The notes under the pieces were generated by a model that searched no databases, was not told the origin of the DNA, and worked only from the letters and a program-made list of their open reading frames with translations. Shown here piece after piece: positions 13,801 to 22,469 of a stretch of 64,000 nucleotides of DNA (within the stretch, counting starts at the first letter, position 1; each line of letters begins with the position of its first letter). The stretch comes from Paratrimastix pyriformis (Eukaryota; Preaxostyla; Paratrimastigidae), in contig JAPMOS010000007.1 in NCBI GenBank assembly GCA_027972325.1, forward strand, positions 181,501 to 245,500. Reading direction: 5' to 3'. A program made the position numbers and the translations under genes.

Positions 13801-13957
13801 GGCTCGGAAGAGAGAAAAGTCAAAACCAGACTTTGCAGTATTTGACTTGCTTATTGTTGAGGAATCTCGTAATGGGAAAATTCGACCGAAAATCTGCAGC
13901 GGCACTGAGCTCTTCCCTGGTGAGCTCACAGTGGCATTTTGAGCAATGTTGTCCCAT
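10826..13957 (-). CDS. Protein kinase with N-terminal paired CxxC zinc motifs and C-terminal UBR-box
   Basis: Nine exons, together 822 codons with no frame break: 13957-13832, 13777-13574, 13523-13404, 13353-13108, 13031-12779, 12656-12569, 12471-12296, 12210-11453, 11323-10826. Residues about 1-110 hold two similar cysteine units (HCSKC...YCKDC, then CTGC...LCEAC). The kinase domain follows with glycine loop GGGGFGVVYR, lysine VAVKEV, HRDLKPEN, DFG, GYMAPE and a subdomain XI DPRQRPT; all catalytic residues are present. A proline/serine-rich linker (roughly residues 390-650) leads to a UBR-box zinc finger with CxTC, CALC, CHRGHDL and FYCDCGYG, then a Gly/Ser-rich tail. UBR-boxes read N-degrons; kinase-UBR fusion is inferred from splicing, supported by in-phase junctions. 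The start ATG shares a short divergent promoter with the YbjN-like gene. The kinase resembles TKL/Tyr-like kinases, but the group is unsure. Confidence 0.85.
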
Positions 13958-14112
13958 CTCGGCAAGAAAACTTTCAGCAGCGAACGGACGGAGCCTCCGA
14001 GTGACACGACGTTCCACTGTCCGACGACACGAGGACTGCCCAACACTGGGGAGGAGAGATCCGATCAGCGCGTTTCTTGGAGAGCAGGTTGCTTTTCAAC
14101 CCTCGACGACAA
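13958..14112. promoter_or_regulatory. Divergent intergenic region (kinase-UBR gene / YbjN-like gene 1)
   Basis: A 155-bp gap between two start codons on opposite strands, of lower GC than the exons. It should carry both promoters. I saw no convincing TATA box. Confidence 0.5.
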
Positions 14113-14739
14113 ATGAGCAACAACAACAGCAACAAGACGTACAAAGTCGATGTGATGCGCTTCTTGGATGCAGCAGATATTCGATACCAGATGCGCGGTG
14201 ACACCTTTATTTTGCCCTACAACGTCGATGGCGACGAGTGGATCACCGCCATCAAGGTCAACAATGCTCAGGATACCATTTGCATCTACTCGATGTACCC
14301 CCAAAATGCGCCGGCCGATCGGCTCTCGGCCGTGTGCGAATTCATCACGAGGGCCAACTACGATTTGCAGATTGGGAACTGGGAACTCGATATCCGCGAT
14401 GGCGAGTGCCGATTCAAGACTAGGTCACTCGCTGATTTTCGCCCGATTGTCCATTCTGACCATTCCTATTCAGTGTGGACGTGGAAGGGTCCGAAGATGT
14501 GCCCGCCCTCATGAAGCAACTGCTGCGGCGCAACCTGGCCACATTCCGCCGTTACGTCCCGGTCTGCCTTGTATTTTTGGAAGCCTCATCTCATCTCGCC
14601 TGTTTGTCATTCTTTTTTCCCTTAGGGCATTCGGCGGGTTATCAACGGGGGCAACGCAAAAGACTGCTGTGACGAGTGTGAGCGGGGCGGAGGCGCAACC
14701 GCAGCAGCGCTGATTCAACTCCTCGCAGCGTTGCAATGA
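14113..14739 (+). CDS. YbjN-domain protein, copy 1
   Basis: Three exons 14113-14423, 14474-14561, 14626-14739 give 170 residues. The protein matches the YbjN pattern (type III secretion chaperone-like fold, best known from bacteria): a hydrophobic N-terminal strand region, VNNAQDTICIYS, NAPADR, IGNWELDIRDGECRFKT and a helical C-terminal half ending in RRVINGG. A CCDEC motif near the C-terminus could bind metal. Function unknown; bacterial relatives act as chaperone-like or regulatory proteins. Donors are GTCACT and GTCTGC. A paralogue at 37134-37717 has introns at exactly the same two codons and phases. The start is the ATG at 14113, which aligns with the paralogue start. Confidence 0.85.
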
Positions 14740-14942
14740 ACTGTGTTACCTTCCGTTTTTTGTGTAAATACTTTTTTGGTGGTCAACACGATAGCTCGGA
14801 CTGCACGCGGTGGCAGCGGGCCCAAAAAAAGGGGAGGAGGGTCCTGAGGCCGTCGTCGCGTCCCACATTCTCATGTTTGCGGTGTTTTTTTTTTTTTTGT
14901 ACAGGAGAACCATCGCCTGGGGGGGGGGGGGGGGGGGGGCGT
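14740..14942. other. Intergenic, convergent 3' flanks
   Basis: Contains a T-run at about 14884-14898 and a long G-run at about 14920-14939. No gene seen. Confidence 0.5.
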
Positions 14943-17050
14943 CTATTTCGGGGGGTCGTTGCCACCGGCCGGCTCAAAGTGCCTCAATAGGGCGCGCACG
15001 TGCAAAAAGTTGTTCCGCAGCAGTCCGTCGTTCCCTGCCCAGGGTGTGTGTGGTGTGTGTGGTGTGTGTGTGTGTGTGTGGGGGGGATGGGAGGTATGAG
15101 GATGGGCCCAGGACCGGGGAGGGAGCCGCACGGGGGCGGGGGCGGTGGATGGGGGACCGACCGCTCGCCTGGGCCTCCTGGAGGACGGCCGCCAGGGCGG
15201 CCCGGTACTGTGCGGGGTGCTTGGTCTGCATCCGCTCCAGCAGGAAGGCCGCCGCGTAGCTGTGGCGGCGCGACAGCCGGCCCCCACCCACCCCCACCCG
15301 GAGGCACAGAGGGGCGTCAGCATCGAGGGCATGGGCAGGGGGGGGCAGGCAGGCAGGCAAGGCTGTGGGCGTGCTGCCGGGGCCGCCGCGGACCAAGCGA
15401 GGGCCGGCTCGGAGCCCTCCAGGAGGCGCCGCCAGAAGGCCAGCCCGCCGAGCCCCTCGAAGACCGCCTCCACCTGGCTGCACTGGGCCATCAGCAGCAG
15501 CAGCACCGCCCGGGCGCCCTGCGGGCAGGCGGCCGGGTTGAGGTGGGCCAGCAGGTAGACAAGCACCGGGGTCGAGACAAGGCCCACGAAGCCCGCCGGC
15601 ACGGCCAGGGCGCCCCCCAGGAAGAGGTGCGCGGGGCTGTCCTGCCCGCTCCGGAAGGGGCACCGGGTCGGGGCTGCGCGGCGGGAGGAGGGCAGTGGGG
15701 GGGGGGGGGGGTGAAGACGGGATCGGTTGGGATCGGTTGGGATCGGTTGGGATCGGTTGGGATCGGTTGGGATCGGTTGGGATCGGTTGGGATCGGTTGG
15801 GATCGGTTGGGATCGGTTGGGATCGGTTGGGTTGGGCTGGGGCTGGGCTGGGGCTGGGCTGGGGCTGGGCTGGGGGCTGGGCTGGGGCTGGGCTGGGGCT
15901 GGGCTGGGGCTGGGCTGGGGCTGGGCTGGGGGCTGGGCTGGGGGCTGGGCTGGGGGCTGGGGGCTGGGGTTGGGTGTGGATGTGGGTGGGCTGGGCGGAC
16001 TGGCGGTGTAGCCGACGGTCTCCAAGATCAGGTCCACGCACCGCTCCAGGTTGGCCTGCCCCAGAGAGTCACGCCCCCCCAAGGAAACCACACAGGCCCA
16101 TCAGCACCCAAACTCAAATGAAATGGGGATGCGGGCACTGGGCGGGCGGGCAGTGTGGTGGTGGGGCCCGGACCTGGTTGCGCTCGCGTGCCCGGACCAG
16201 GACCGAGAGGGACTCGTTCAGGATGCCCACAAGCTCCTCGCACATGCGCCCGTCCCCGGGCACCAGGATCTGACCAGCCACAGGGCCCCCCAGCCACACG
16301 CAGGGCGATGGGCGATGGGCGATGGGCGATGGGCGATGGGCGATGGGCGATGGGCGATGGGCGATGGGCGATGGGCGATGGGCGATGGGTGATGGGTGAT
16401 GGGTGATGGGTGATGGGTGATGGGTGATGGGTGATGGGTGATGGGTGATGGGTGATGGGCGAGGGAATACGGATGGGCGACGGTGGGGGTTGCGAGCGGG
16501 ACGCGGCTGCATGGGTGGGTGGGTGGGGTGGACGGATAAGGGCGGACGGACCCTCATGCGGGCCTGGATGAGGCGCCGCTGGAGGAGGCTGAGCAGGACC
16601 GCCCGCACGGCCGGCTCGGGGTGGGCCGCCAGGCGCTCCTCCAACGAGGCACACAGCTCGCCCAGCCGCTCGCCGCAGGCGCCCGGCATGGGGCACGACA
16701 GGGCCGCCGCGCGGAAGGGCGACCAGGACGAGGAGGCGGCCGAGGGCTGGCTCGAGGCAGACGTGGCCGTCCCGCCCGCCCCGGCCGAGGCGGGGGCCAG
16801 TGGGGCCGCCGCCGCCGCCGCCCCGCCCGCACCGGCGGCCGGCTGGGCCGAGGCGGGGGCGGCCGGGGGCGGCGAGGGCGCCCCCATGGCCCGGCACTCG
16901 TCGGCCACGACCCGCAGATGGTACAGCAGCAGCTCGGCCCACCGGGCGGGCGCCTCGAAGGGCCGCGGGCCCGCCGTCCGCCAGGGGGAGCCGCCCGCGG
17001 TTCCCGGGGCAGCCGCGGGTCCCGCGGGGCCCTCGGCGCTGTCCGAGGAG

Positions 17051-17081
<31 letters not shown>

Positions 17082-20000
17082 TGCTGGCGGCCGCCGAGCG
17101 GGGCGAGGGCGGCACAGAGGAGGGCGGGGCGGCCGGGTCGAGGGAGACCCCCAGCAGGCCCTCCAGGCACCGCTGCAGGGTGGCCAGGGGCCCACCGCCC
17201 AGGCCCGTCGGCTGGCCGGCCGGGGACGTCATCATGGGCACCCCGCTGGGCGGCGGGGGCGAGGCCGAGGCGGCCACCTCGGAGATGGCCCGCTGCAGCG
17301 AGACTTCAACCTCAGCGGGCATCTGCCCCCGCCCCAGCAGCAGCAGCGACCCGGCGCGGCGGTGGCGGTGAGGTGGGCGAGAGAGCGCAGGGAGGGGGCG
17401 GGGTGGGTGGCGAGCGCGCAGGGAGGGGCGGGGTGGTCGGGCCGGGGGGGGGGGGCGGCGGACCTTGCAGTGGCCCTGGGCGAGGTGGAGGAAGGCGTAG
17501 AGGAAGGCCACCATGAGGCTCTTGTCCAGCCGCGAGCTGATGGCCGTCAGGGTCGGGTCCCGCTTCAGCTGCCCAGCCCCCGCAGCCCCCACCACAGCCA
17601 CAGCCACAGCCACAGCCACAGCCACAGCCACAGCCACAGCCCAACTCGGTTCAATTTGGGGTTACCGTAGGGAGACAGGGTGACGGAGGGCGATGGGGGT
17701 GACAGGGCACAGGACGAGGGGCCTGGGGCATGAGGTGGGCATGAGGGTAGGTGGGGGGGGGGGGGGGACCTGCTCGAGGAACATGAACTCGACGAAGTCC
17801 TCCACGAACCGCTCGGGGGGCACGCAGAAGATCTGCCACAGGTGGTGCGCCCCCTGGAAGCGCCGCAGCAGCTCGAACAGCAGCCGGCCCTGGTCCACGT
17901 CCACCTGCACTCGTCACACACACACACAAACACACACACCCAGCGCCCAGACAGCACCCCACAGCCCAGGCGGCCCATCCACACAAACCCACCAGCGCTC
18001 ACATCAGATCACGGGCCGGACCTCCCGGCCGGCCACCCCCCAAAGCCGTTCCCTTCACCACACCCACCCACCCCCTTATCCCCGCGATCGCGATGCGGGC
18101 CAGGGCCAGGGCCAGGGCGGGGGACGGGAGCAGGGGCAGGGGACGGGCCTGCTTCTTCTCTGCGACCCTGGCGGGGCATGGGGGCATGGGGGTATGGGGG
18201 CATGGGGTATGGGGCATGGGGCATGGGGGCATGGGACGGGCCTGCTTCTTCTCTGCGACCCTTGCGAGGACGTAGTCGCAGACGAGGCAGTAGAGGCTGC
18301 TCCGGCCGGCGCAGTGTGGGCTCAGCCGCCACATGGCCAGCACCGTCTGGATGCCGCCCGCCTCCTCGAGCCGCCCCAGGTTCAGCCGCGGGCTCAGGGG
18401 CGCCCCGGCCGGGTAGTCGTACCTGCGGCAGCGCGGAGGGGGGGAGGCGGAGGTGACGACCAGTATCAGACAGTCCCGCGGCCAAGCAAAGGGCCAGATC
18501 GTCACGGCACGGCACGGCACGGCACGGCACGGGGGGCATGGGGGGGGGGGGGGGGGGGCAATGGGGGGCGTGCAGGCCGCGGACAGGACGTTGGTGAGGA
18601 TGGTGCAGAGGGTTGCCCGCACCACCGAGGTGGGGCCCGCCACGGGGGCCGGAGCCAGGCCCAGCCGCCACCACAGCTCGGCCCACAGGCGCACGTCGAA
18701 GACGGCCAGCCTGCCCGCCCCGCAAAGAGGGGGGTCGGGGGTGGTCGCGCAGGTTGCGGTGTGAGGGGTGGGCCATGGAGGGGGGCGTGGGCAAGGGACG
18801 GGTGAGGGCCGGGGGCGGACCGGGCGCGGATGAGGTGGCCCGAGGGGTGGGCGCAGAAGAGCAGGGCCGCCTGGAAGAGGGCCGCCCACACGCGCACGTC
18901 GGGCTCGGCGCGCTGCAGCGTCCGCTGGGCACACAGGGCCGCCGTGTGGAGCAGCATCTCCTCAACGGCCCCCGTCAGCGCTAGGGGCCGGCCAGGCGCC
19001 GCACAGGGGGGAGAGCGATGGAGTGATGGAGGAGGAGGATGGAGGAGGAGGATATGGGATGAACGGCGGGGCGGACGGTGGGGGCGGGGGCGGGGGCGGG
19101 GGCGGGGGCGGGGGCGGGGGCGGGGCGGGGGCGTCTGCGGACCGGAGTCGCGCTGCTCGTGGAGCATGGACGCGTGCACGGCCAGGTTGACCAGCAGCTG
19201 GTACGGATACGCCCTGCCCACACAGCCCCCCACCATCACCATCGCCATCAGCAGGGGCAGCCGGAGGCGCGTGCGGGCGGCGGGGGGCTGACGTTCCGCC
19301 AGGGGGCAGGGTCGGGTTGGGGAGCGGCCCCCTTGTGCCCTGCTGTGGGCCTGAGGGGGCCTGAGGGGTGTGGTGGAACAGCTGCCGGGTGGGGGTGCGG
19401 ACCGGTCCTCGGGTGCCGACCGGTCGAGCCACTCCCAGAGGAAGGGCACGAAGGCCAGGCCCGTCCGGGGGGCCCACCGGGCCAGCAGCTGGGCCACGGG
19501 GCCCGCCTCGAAGTAGGGCTCGTCCGCCGCCCCGCCGCCCCCGGCTGGCCCACGGCGGTCCCGCTCCGCGCGGGGGCCGAGGCCGGGGCGGGCGGGCCCA
19601 GGGGCAGGGCCGCCGAGGTGGTCGAGGGCGACCGGGTCATGCCGCCGCCCCCTGGAAGGCCCACCGGGGCCGCCGGGGCCGCCGGGGCGGGCGGCTCGCT
19701 GAGGAAGAGGTCCGGCTGGTGGGCACACACGTCCATCAGGATTTTCAGCAGAACCTGCGCTAACCCACAGCCCCCCGCCCGCCAGCCCGCCAGCCCAGCC
19801 GGGGCACCCGTACCCGCGTACCATCGGTGAGCCCACCGCAGCAGCCGACCGGGAGCCCACCACAGCCGCTGGGGCGGGCATATCGTGGGTGGGCATATCG
19901 TGGGTGGGCATATCGTGGGTGGGCATATCGTGGGTGGGCATATCGTGGGTGGGCATATCGTGGGTGGGCATATCGTGGGTGGGCATATCGTGGGTGGGCA

Positions 20001-22333
20001 TATCGTGGGTGGGCATATCGTGGGTGGGCATATCGTGGGTGGGCATATCGTGGGTGGGCATATCGTGGGTGGGCATATCGTGGGTGGGCATATCGTGGGT
20101 GGGCATATCGTGGGTGGGCATATCGTGGGTGGGCATATCGTGGGCGGGGCGGGGCGGTGCAAGGGGCTGTGCAAGGGGCGGGGGCGGGCCTTGGTGGCGC
20201 CGTGGCGCATGATGGGGTCGGCGGGGTCGAGGGCCGACCGGCAGATGGCCTCGAAGTCGGGGCCCCGGATCTGCAGCGGGATCTGCAGGGCGTATACACG
20301 GTACGCCGACAGCCCCAGGGCCCGGCTCCTGGCAGCACCCCCAAACAGCACCGGGACCAGGGGGGAGCAGCAGCGGACAGGAGGAGGTGAGCGTACGGGG
20401 GGGCATGTGGGGGATGTGGGGCACGGGAGGGATGCGGGGCACGGTCGCGGGCGGGCGGGCGGGCGGGCGGGCGGGCTGGCGTAGCCGAACCTGGCGGTGA
20501 GCTGGCCGGTCTGCTCGTAGTGGAGCACCTCGTCGGCGCGGATGAGCCGGCCCACCTCGACAATCTGCCCCCGCCCCCGGGGCGCCGCCGCCGCCACAGT
20601 GAGGACCGCATGGCGTAGGCAACACACCCCCGGGCGATGCAGGCGGCAGGGGCGATGCAGGCAGGGGCGGGGGGCAGGGACCTGCTCCTCGAGGGCGGCC
20701 GCCTGGGCGACGTATGCGGCCCGGGCAAGGTCCACCTCGGCAGGCAGCGAGGCCGACGGCCGCACTGCAGAGCACCCGGTGGGTGGCATCCCATGGGCCG
20801 TGATGCTGACCCGATGCCCAGATGACCCGATGGCCCCGCGTCCCGGATGGGCGGGAGGCGCGGGAGGGGGCGGACCCTTCTTGTTGGGGGGGCAGTGGAG
20901 CCGCCTCAGGTGGCCCCCGAAGAGCACCCAGTGGGCCAGCGACTGCCCCGTGGGCAGCAGCAGCAGGTGCGGCTGCACGGGCGCGTTGGGCCCCGCAGCG
21001 GCGGCCCGGATGGCCAGGGGCGAGGCGGGCGGCTCGGTGGGGGTCGTGGTGGGCATGAACGGGTGCGGCCCCGCCTGGGCTGGGCCCCGGCCATCCACGG
21101 GGCTCGTCGCGAAGGCCGGCAGCACCGCAGAGGGCGCCAGGGGCGGCTGGGCCGCGGAGAACACGGTCTCCGGAGGAAACCAGGCTGCCCGCAAAAAATT
21201 CAGGAAAGCAAAAATTAGTCGTCGCGAGCAGGATTTGAACCTGCGCGGGGAAGCCCCAGTAGATTTCGAGTCTACCGCCTTAACCGCTCGGCCATCGCGA
21301 CTTAGATAAAAAAAGCACCACCAGAGCCGCAACAGCCAGGCCAAGCCACACTCAAGGGGGGCTGCAGACCCGGGGGCACGCGGATGGCGGTGAGATCCTC
21401 GAGGCACCACCAGAGGCCCTCCAGGGCGCCCGACTCGCGGCGGGGCAGGGCGACCGAGGGGGGCGGCTCGGCCGAGGTGACGAAGGCCCCATAGGGCGCC
21501 GGCAGGGAGAACTGGGGCGGGAGCGGCAGCCCGCCTGGAGGCCCCCATCCACCCCGAGGGCAAGGCGGTGAAGGCCTGCTGCCATACACCCTCCGAATCC
21601 GCGAGGAGCGCTATGCTCACAGCCCAGTGCCCTTGGAGACATGGCGACCGCCCCGCTCCCACACACCGCTCCCCCGCGCCGCGCACCCACCCCCACACAG
21701 AGCACCGCCCCACCCTGGCGGGGGCGGACCATCGGCCGATGGCTCCTCGTCGGCGGTGTGGAGGGGCAGCAGCGAGCGGACGGTCTGCAGGTTCTTCAGG
21801 ATGGGCCCCGTCAGGACGGCTTGCAAAGGAACCGCCCCATCGGTGGCCAGGTGGGCGATGACCAGGGAGGGAGGGATGGAGATCCCGGGCCCGAGGAGAT
21901 AACCGCAGGCGGAGTCGACCAAATCACAGATTGTGTGGGGTGGGGGAAACTGGGGGCGGGGGGGGGGGGGGGGGGGGGTAGTGGGGGGTAAGTCTCGGGG
22001 ATGAGATGCGGGGCGACCCACAGACTCTGGGGATGTACGTCTTCAGCAGGGTAAGACATCGGAGGACGATGATGGAGGAGAGGGGAGAAAAAGGTGCGGA
22101 TGGCGACCCCGACGCAAACACCAAAAGACGCCGAAGAATCTCCGTGTATGCTGCACCAAAAACGAATGGGAAATAAAGGATAGGGGGGGCCGCCATTTCC
22201 GCAGACCGCAATCGAGGGTCGCCGTCGATTCGAATGCCTTTGCAAGAGCGCTACTATCGGCTATTGTTGGAGGGTTTTCGGCAGTGTTCCGCGCCACGAG
22301 CTCGGCCAGCTCGGGGGAACTCTGATTGCTCAT
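14943..22333 (-). CDS. Very large alpha-helical protein, family not recognised
   Basis: The start ATG is at 22333 and the stop TAG at 14945-14943. Well-placed 5' exons: 22333-22207, 22150-22026, 21949-21730, then one starting at 21631, one ending at 21370, and 21184-20876. The last exon carries NDGLLRNNFLHVRALLRHF. Many further coding blocks show helical, leucine-rich segments, e.g. VGRLIRADEVLHYEQTG (near 20500), VLLKILMDVCAHQPDLF (near 19740), FVPFLWEWLDR (near 19430) and HHLWQIFCVPPERFVEDF (near 17800). This looks like an ARM/HEAT-type solenoid. Blocks are separated by about 15 introns, many filled with minisatellites, and one intron houses a tRNA gene. A Ser/Ala/Pro-rich stretch lies at 16700-17300. 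I do not recognise a family. One exon junction near 21540-21590 could not be fixed: two solutions exist, one with a GTGTAT donor. Confidence 0.6.
15721..15985. repeat. Two adjoining intronic minisatellites
   Basis: A perfect 10-bp unit GATCGGTTGG repeats 11 times at 15721-15830. It passes directly into a 12-13 bp unit built from GGGCTGGGCTGG (15831-15985). Both lie in an intron of the large minus-strand gene, so the transcript is C-rich. Confidence 0.9.
16303..16461. repeat. Intronic heptamer array (GATGGGC/GATGGGT)
   Basis: About 22 tandem copies of a 7-bp unit. The array switches sharply from GGGCGAT to GGGTGAT units near 16387, which suggests two separate expansions. It lies in an intron of the large minus-strand gene. 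Confidence 0.9.
17587..17642. repeat. Hexamer repeat (CAGCCA)n
   Basis: About nine copies of a 6-bp unit in an intron of the large minus-strand gene. Confidence 0.85.
18493..18533. repeat. Pentamer repeat (CACGG)n
   Basis: Short 5-bp tandem array followed by a poly-G run, in an intron of the large minus-strand gene. Confidence 0.7.
19078..19130. repeat. (GGGGGC)n repeat
   Basis: About eight G-rich hexamers, with G-quadruplex potential on the plus strand, in an intron of the large minus-strand gene. Confidence 0.8.
19876..20147. repeat. 15-bp minisatellite, about 18 copies
   Basis: The unit GGGCATATCGTGGGT repeats about 18 times with almost no divergence. It fills most of one intron of the large minus-strand gene. 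The near-identity indicates recent expansion or ongoing homogenisation. Confidence 0.95.
21210..21214 (-). terminator. Pol III terminator of tRNA-Ser
   Basis: Five Ts on the minus strand start six bases after the tRNA 3' end, the usual RNA polymerase III stop signal. A second six-T run lies about 14 bases further on. Confidence 0.7.
21220..21301 (-). tRNA. tRNA-Ser (anticodon CGA), inside a host intron
   Basis: On the minus strand a full cloverleaf reads: acceptor GTCGCGA/TCGCGAC, D arm GCCGAGCGGTTAAGGC, anticodon stem GTAGA/TCTAC with loop CTCGAAA (anticodon CGA, reads UCG), a long type II variable arm TGGGGCTTCCCCGC, and T arm GCAGG-TTCAAAT-CCTGC. Length is 82 nt with discriminator G. It sits in the intron 21369-21185 of the large minus-strand gene, in the same orientation. 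A five-T run follows at 21214-21210. Confidence 0.95.
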
Positions 22334-22469
22334 TTATCCCGAGTACAAATATATCCACCCTTTGGGTAATAATCGATTGGGGACCGTTGACTTCTTTTGA
22401 CGTTTTGGAGAGCGGATGCACGCCCCCAAAACGCTCACGGCCGACGACCGTGGTGGCGCGGGACGCACC
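22334..22469. promoter_or_regulatory. Divergent intergenic region (large unidentified gene / proline-rich gene)
   Basis: A 136-bp AT-richer gap between two start codons facing away from each other, so it must contain both promoters. No box could be assigned. Confidence 0.5.

Noticed and set aside
19876-20147. CRISPR-like array
   Set aside because: Units are contiguous with no spacers, and the genome is eukaryotic.
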